Positions 61,091 to 64,000 of a stretch of DNA of 64,000 nucleotides are shown here, piece by piece. A program made the translations under genes and the position numbers. Numbering within the stretch: position 1 is the first letter of the stretch; each line of letters starts with the position of its first letter. The notes beneath the pieces were generated by a model. It was not told the DNA's origin and made no database searches. It worked only from the letters and a program-made list of their open reading frames with translations. Source of the DNA: Aquamicrobium lusatiense (GTDB lineage Bacteria > Pseudomonadota > Alphaproteobacteria > Rhizobiales > Rhizobiaceae); NCBI RefSeq assembly GCF_014201615.1, contig NZ_JACHEU010000005.1, positions 1 through 64,000 on the forward strand, read 5' to 3'.

Positions 61091-61989
61091 TGAGCAACGC
61101 GGCCTACCATCCGGCGGACAGTCTTTCGCTGAATCTCGGCAAGGGCGAAATCGCGCTCTGGTCGGGTGCCGCCGCTTTCGTTCTCGCCGTGCATCTGGCC
61201 GGCGTCTGGTATCTCAATCGCGTTCCCGCCATGGAAGCGCCCTCCCTTGATGCCGCTCCCGCCATCATGATGGAGCTGGCACCCATGGTCGTGGCGCCCG
61301 AAGCCGTTCTCAACGAGATGGCCGAGGTGGTTGACAGCGCTCCCGCCGAGGAGGTCGAGGAAATCGTCGAGGAGATCGACCCGGTCGAAGAGCCCGTTCT
61401 CGAAGAGGAAGTGGTCGAGGAAGAGCCCGTGGAGACCGAGGAAGTGGCGGAGCTTGAGCCCGTCGAAACCCTCGAAGATGTGGTCGAGGAGCTTGAGGAA
61501 GTGCCGCTTCCCGAGGTTGCGATGGCCGTGCCGCAGCGCCGTCCCGTGCCCGAAAAGCCCAAGCCCATCGAAAAGCCGGTTGAGAAGAAGGTCGAGAAAA
61601 AGAAGGTCGAGAAGAAGCAGTCGAAGCCGCAGGTGGCCGCCACCAAGTCGGCCACCGATGCGCCGGCAACCGCTGCGCCCCGCGTCGCCAGGGCTGCGGC
61701 CGGCTCGGGAATGTCGCCTGCACGCTGGCAGTCCCGCGTCAACGCTCACCTCAACCGCTACAAGCGCTATCCCAGCGGCGCCAGAGGCGTCGGCATCGCC
61801 ACCGTCAGCTTCACCATCAATCCCGGCGGCGAAGTGCTTGCCGTCTCGCTCGCTCGTTCTTCGGGCGATCCAGCCTTCGACAGTGCGGCTGTTGAGCTGG
61901 TGCGCCGTGCCTCGCCGGTCCCAGCCCCACCGCCGGATCTGGCCAAGTCGCGCATGAGTCTCGTCGTGCCGATCCGCTATTCGCGTTGA
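61090..61989 (+). CDS. tonB: Energy transducer TonB
   Basis: The 299-residue protein has an N-terminal membrane anchor (about residues 19-43), a periplasmic spacer made of Glu/Val-rich repeats (about 75-145), a Lys/Pro/Glu-rich stretch (about 150-180, EKPVEKKVEKKKVEKK), and the C-terminal TonB domain (about 212-299, RWQSRVNAHLNRYKRYPSGAR ... SGDPAFDSAAVELVRRASPVP). It passes energy from ExbB/ExbD to outer-membrane receptors. The ATG at 61090 overlaps the exbD stop (TGATG); a GTG 3 bp upstream is an alternative. No TonB-dependent receptor gene is in the window. The very acidic spacer is unusual compared with the Pro-rich enterobacterial one. Confidence 0.92.
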   Translation: MSNAAYHPADSLSLNLGKGEIALWSGAAAFVLAVHLAGVWYLNRVPAMEAPSLDAAPAIMMELAPMVVAPEAVLNEMAEVVDSAPAEEVEEIVEEIDPVEEPVLEEEVVEEEPVETEEVAELEPVETLEDVVEELEEVPLPEVAMAVPQRRPVPEKPKPIEKPVEKKVEKKKVEKKQSKPQVAATKSATDAPATAAPRVARAAAGSGMSPARWQSRVNAHLNRYKRYPSGARGVGIATVSFTINPGGEVLAVSLARSSGDPAFDSAAVELVRRASPVPAPPPDLAKSRMSLVVPIRYSR

Positions 61990-62041
61990 AACATCCCGCA
62001 CTGAAGGGCGATATTTCCTTTCCGTGCTGCAAAAACGACAT

Positions 62042-62072
62042 GCCGGGTTTCCTCATGAAGCCCGGCGTTTTT
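62042..62072 (+). terminator. Rho-independent terminator after tonB
   Basis: Arms GCCGGGTTTC and GAAGCCCGGC (one G-U pair) with a 5-nt loop are followed by GTTTTT, 53 nt after the tonB stop. It ends the exbB-exbD-tonB operon. The remaining 62073-62241 shows no gene. Confidence 0.75.
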
Positions 62073-62241
62073 GCTTTTTTCCATGGGAATTGCCGGATTG
62101 GCACGGCCTCTCCGCGAAAATGAACACGATATGAATGCGCGGTTCGTGGTCGGTTCAGCCAGAGCGCCCTAGATTCCTCTCATGGATGGGTGATGGCGAC
62201 TGCCTGTCCCGCAAGCCCCGAAGGACATCAAGGAGAAGACC

Positions 62242-62631
62242 ATGATCAGGATGATTAAGACCGCAGTTCTTTCCGCTCTCATCGGCTTGGGCGGGCTGGC
62301 CGCCCTTCCAGCCGCAGCGCAGGCGGACGGCCTTTACCTCAATTACGGCGGTCAGGGTTCCGCTTATGGCATGAATGTCCAGCATCGCGACCACGGCCGC
62401 CATCAGGATTGGCGCCGTGACCGTGAGCGGCATCATGACGCGCGCCGCGACAGGGGCCGTCATGATGGATGCAGCGCACGCACGGCCCTGAACAAGGCCG
62501 ATCGCATGGGCGTACGGCGCGCACGCGTGGTTGATTCCAACCGCCGCATCGTGCGGGTGGCTGGCCACAAGTTCAATCATCGCGTCGTGCTGACCTTCGC
62601 AAACCAGCGCGGCTGCCCGGTGCTTCGCTAA
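62242..62631 (+). CDS. Small secreted basic protein of unknown function
   Basis: The 129-residue protein has a clear signal peptide (about residues 1-28, ALPAAAQA), a linker of about 40 residues rich in H, R, D and G (HGRHQDWRRDRERHHDARRD) and a conserved C-terminal part with two cysteines (GCSARTALNKADRMGVRRA, then NRRIVRVAGHKF and RGCPV). The cysteines may form a disulfide. Similar short exported proteins occur in many Hyphomicrobiales genomes, without known function. AAGGAGAAG lies before the ATG. The histidine-rich linker might bind metals, which is speculation. It stands alone, convergent with the SIMPL gene. Confidence 0.75.
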   Translation: MIRMIKTAVLSALIGLGGLAALPAAAQADGLYLNYGGQGSAYGMNVQHRDHGRHQDWRRDRERHHDARRDRGRHDGCSARTALNKADRMGVRRARVVDSNRRIVRVAGHKFNHRVVLTFANQRGCPVLR

Positions 62632-62688
62632 CCCGTCTCGGTTGAGACATTTCCCGCACGGCACAGGCCGAAATCGGGTTCCGACAAC

Positions 62689-62725
62689 AAAAAGCCCCGG
62701 AAGCGTTCAGCTTCCGGGGCTTTTT
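62689..62725. terminator. Bidirectional rho-independent terminator
   Basis: Perfect 15-bp arms AAAAAGCCCCGGAAG and CTTCCGGGGCTTTTT with a 7-nt loop sit between the convergent small-secreted-protein gene and the SIMPL gene. Either strand ends with a T-run, so it can serve both. Confidence 0.9.
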
Positions 62726-62743
62726 CAGATGGGTTTTTCAGGC

Positions 62744-63460
62744 TTACTTCAACTCGAAGGTCACGTTGACCTGTACCCGATAGGCATTTTCGCCGGCCTG
62801 AACCGGTGCAGCGCCGGCTTGCGGAACGGCGTCGAAGGACTTTGCAGCCATGCGGATAGGCATCGGCGGCGCCGACTGCTCCGAGATTTCGAGCACCTTG
62901 CCGACCGAAGAGCCGGCTGCTTCGGCCAGCGTCTTGGCCTTGGCGATGGCATCAGCAACCGCCTTCTTGCGCGCTTCGGTGACAACCGCGGCCGGATTGG
63001 CATTGGTGAAGACGATGCCGCCACCCTCGTTGACGCCCAGCGTAACGGCCTTGTCGAGCAGCTCGCCGGTCTTGTCGATGTCGCGAATGCGCACCGAAAG
63101 CGCATTGGTGACCTGATAGGCGACCAGTTCGGCTTCCTGTCCGCCATCCGGCTTGGAATTGTAGTTGTAGCGCGGGCTGATCTGGATACCGGCCGTCTGC
63201 AGGTCGCGGTCCTCGATCCCCGCCGCCTTCATGGCCGAGATCACCGCGGCCATCGCATCATTGTTGGCGTCGAGTGCCGCGCGCGCGGTCTTGGCCTCGC
63301 GCATGACCGACAGCGACAGGATTGCGATGTCGGGAGCAACAGTCGCCTCCCCTTCGCCGGTAACCACGATCTGCGGCGCCGGCCTGGCATCGGCGGCATT
63401 GGCGACGGCAGGCAAAACCATTGCCGCAGCCAGTGCCAGAGGTAGAAGGAATCCGTTCAT
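62744..63460 (-). CDS. SIMPL (DUF541) domain protein, exported
   Basis: The 238-residue protein has a signal peptide (about residues 1-22, MVLPAVANAA) and a SIMPL/DUF541 domain (about 27-235) with the typical starts VTGEGEATVAPDIAILSLSV, VSPRYNYN-like QISPRYNYN and a late VNVTFELK. Such periplasmic or outer-membrane proteins resemble BP26 of Brucella, an immunogenic channel-like assembly, and E. coli YggE. The GGAG ribosome-binding site is correctly spaced for the ATG at 63460; starts further upstream would disrupt the signal peptide. Confidence 0.88.
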   Translation of the reverse strand: MNGFLLPLALAAAMVLPAVANAADARPAPQIVVTGEGEATVAPDIAILSLSVMREAKTARAALDANNDAMAAVISAMKAAGIEDRDLQTAGIQISPRYNYNSKPDGGQEAELVAYQVTNALSVRIRDIDKTGELLDKAVTLGVNEGGGIVFTNANPAAVVTEARKKAVADAIAKAKTLAEAAGSSVGKVLEISEQSAPPMPIRMAAKSFDAVPQAGAAPVQAGENAYRVQVNVTFELK

Positions 63461-63646
63461 CAGGTGCTCCATGAAATGCGTCCCAGCGCGGAATGCTTTA
63501 AGTGGCGAATATGGACTGATTTGGGCACTTGACGCCATAGTCTCATCAAATGAATGAAGTTCCCGACTTTTAAGCCCCCACCGGCCCCGCTTCTGCAGCC
63601 GTGGCTCTTGTGCCGGCAACGGAAACGCACTAATCAGCCCTGCGTG

Positions 63647-63722
63647 GGGCCTGTAGCTCAATGGTTAGAGCCGGCGGCTCATAACCGCTTGGTTGGGGGT
63701 TCGAGTCCCTCCGGGCCCACCA
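63647..63722 (+). tRNA. tRNA with anticodon CAU, probably tRNA-Ile2 (lysidine type)
   Basis: A 76-nt cloverleaf: acceptor GGGCCTG/CGGGCCC, D-arm GCTC/GAGC, anticodon arm GGCGG/CCGCT with loop CTCATAA (anticodon CAT at 63680-63682), variable loop TTGGTT, T-arm GGGGG/CCCTC with TTCGAGT, and an encoded CCA end. CAU may mean Met, fMet or Ile2. The acceptor is not the fMet type. The anticodon arm followed by the CTTGGT variable region matches E. coli ileX-type Ile2 better than elongator Met, so Ile2, decoding AUA after lysidine modification, is favoured. Confidence 0.85.
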
Positions 63723-63918
63723 TTTCCCCTTAAAATCAAAAACATGTACATTCCCACCGGCAGCACGAAACCCGTGTAGCGGGTCGCGCGATCTGGCAAT
63801 CTTGTCACCGCTTCTGTCATCAAATTACTTTTGAGATTCGCAGCCTGAACCCGTCTCAAGCGGTATTTGAAGCCAGCCTGTCTCTGCCCCTGCTCTGCAA
63901 GCTTTGAGGCAAGGTGCT

Positions 63919-63999
63919 TCAGAAATGATCCGGTAACCGCCATCGCGCACGGCGGGTGTTGATGCGGTTTTCCTCGAGCAGGTCCTTCGGCGTCGGGAT
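63919..63999 (-). CDS. Possible 3' end of an unidentified gene
   Basis: A minus-strand frame entering from the right edge reads about 26 residues (IPTPKDLLEENRINTRRARW...) with codon use like a real gene, and stops at 63919. Too little is present to name it. The adjoining 63723-63918 shows no gene; a longer minus-strand frame there crosses the tRNA in antisense and is not real. Confidence 0.3.
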   Translation of the reverse strand: MPTPKDLLEENRINTRRARWRLPDHF

Positions 64000-64000
64000 C

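Noticed and set aside
63647..63722. Initiator tRNA-fMet
   Set aside because: The first acceptor pair is a normal G-C, and the anticodon arm and variable loop resemble Ile2; initiator tRNAs have a 1-72 mismatch and three G-C pairs in the anticodon stem.
63665..63943. Minus-strand 92-codon frame ending in GGTRTPNQAVMSRRL
   Set aside because: Its C-terminal part is the antisense of the tRNA gene; this is a well-known spurious protein motif in databases.

Overview
The window looks like chromosomal DNA of an alphaproteobacterium of the order Hyphomicrobiales (Brucella/Ochrobactrum, Phyllobacteriaceae or Mesorhizobium-like). The evidence is high GC throughout, rhizobial gene families (TamA/TamB, PAN-domain alpha-2-macroglobulin with PBP1C, DUF1127, SIMPL, SorC regulators), TGA-N9-TCA iron boxes of the rhizobial RirA type, and about five copies of a ~105-bp palindromic intergenic repeat typical of this order. 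I see no insertion sequence, prophage or CRISPR array. Only the partial genes at the two edges are incomplete; exbB carries a one-base frameshift.

Layout. 1-6.5 kb: reductive pyrimidine degradation (partial N-carbamoyl-beta-alanine amidohydrolase, omega-aminotransferase, rutR-type TetR gene, preA and preT), interrupted by an rrf2-ahpD pair; two RutR-like operators mark the promoters. 6.6-8.4 kb: a VOC protein and a lytic-transglycosylase-like lipoprotein, each followed by a repeat. 8.5-23 kb: envelope genes tamA-tamB, alpha-2-macroglobulin and pbpC. 23-29 kb: sulfate importer with two binding proteins, cysTWA and an Rrf2 regulator. 29-34 kb: a SorC regulator, two unrecognised genes, a HAD phosphatase, an ArsR regulator and a DUF1127 protein.

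34-47.4 kb: the least explained part. An ABC importer of the ferric/organophosphate-binding type forms a tight operon with a metallo-beta-lactamase-fold protein and the nucleotidase SurE. It is divergent from a SorC regulator. A second operon follows: a SAF-domain NAD-binding oxidoreductase, then E1-alpha, E1-beta and E2 of a 2-oxoacid/acetoin dehydrogenase complex. Inverted repeats built from the same TGTTCAT half-site lie in front of both operons, which suggests one regulon for uptake and oxidation of an unidentified, perhaps phosphorylated, compound.

47.5-62 kb: an iron-acquisition region. entC-entE-entB-(stand-alone aryl carrier protein)-entF-entA encodes a catecholate siderophore assembly line. 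The EntF adenylation domain carries the serine residues of the enterobactin system, so a DHB-serine (enterobactin-type) product is predicted. A YncE-like beta-propeller gene, a cytochrome b561, an IroE-like trilactone esterase and exbB-exbD-tonB flank it. TGA-N9-TCA boxes precede yncE, entC/cybB, the esterase gene and exbB. The window ends with a small secreted protein, a SIMPL protein, a tRNA with anticodon CAU (probably Ile2) and a fragment of an unidentified gene.
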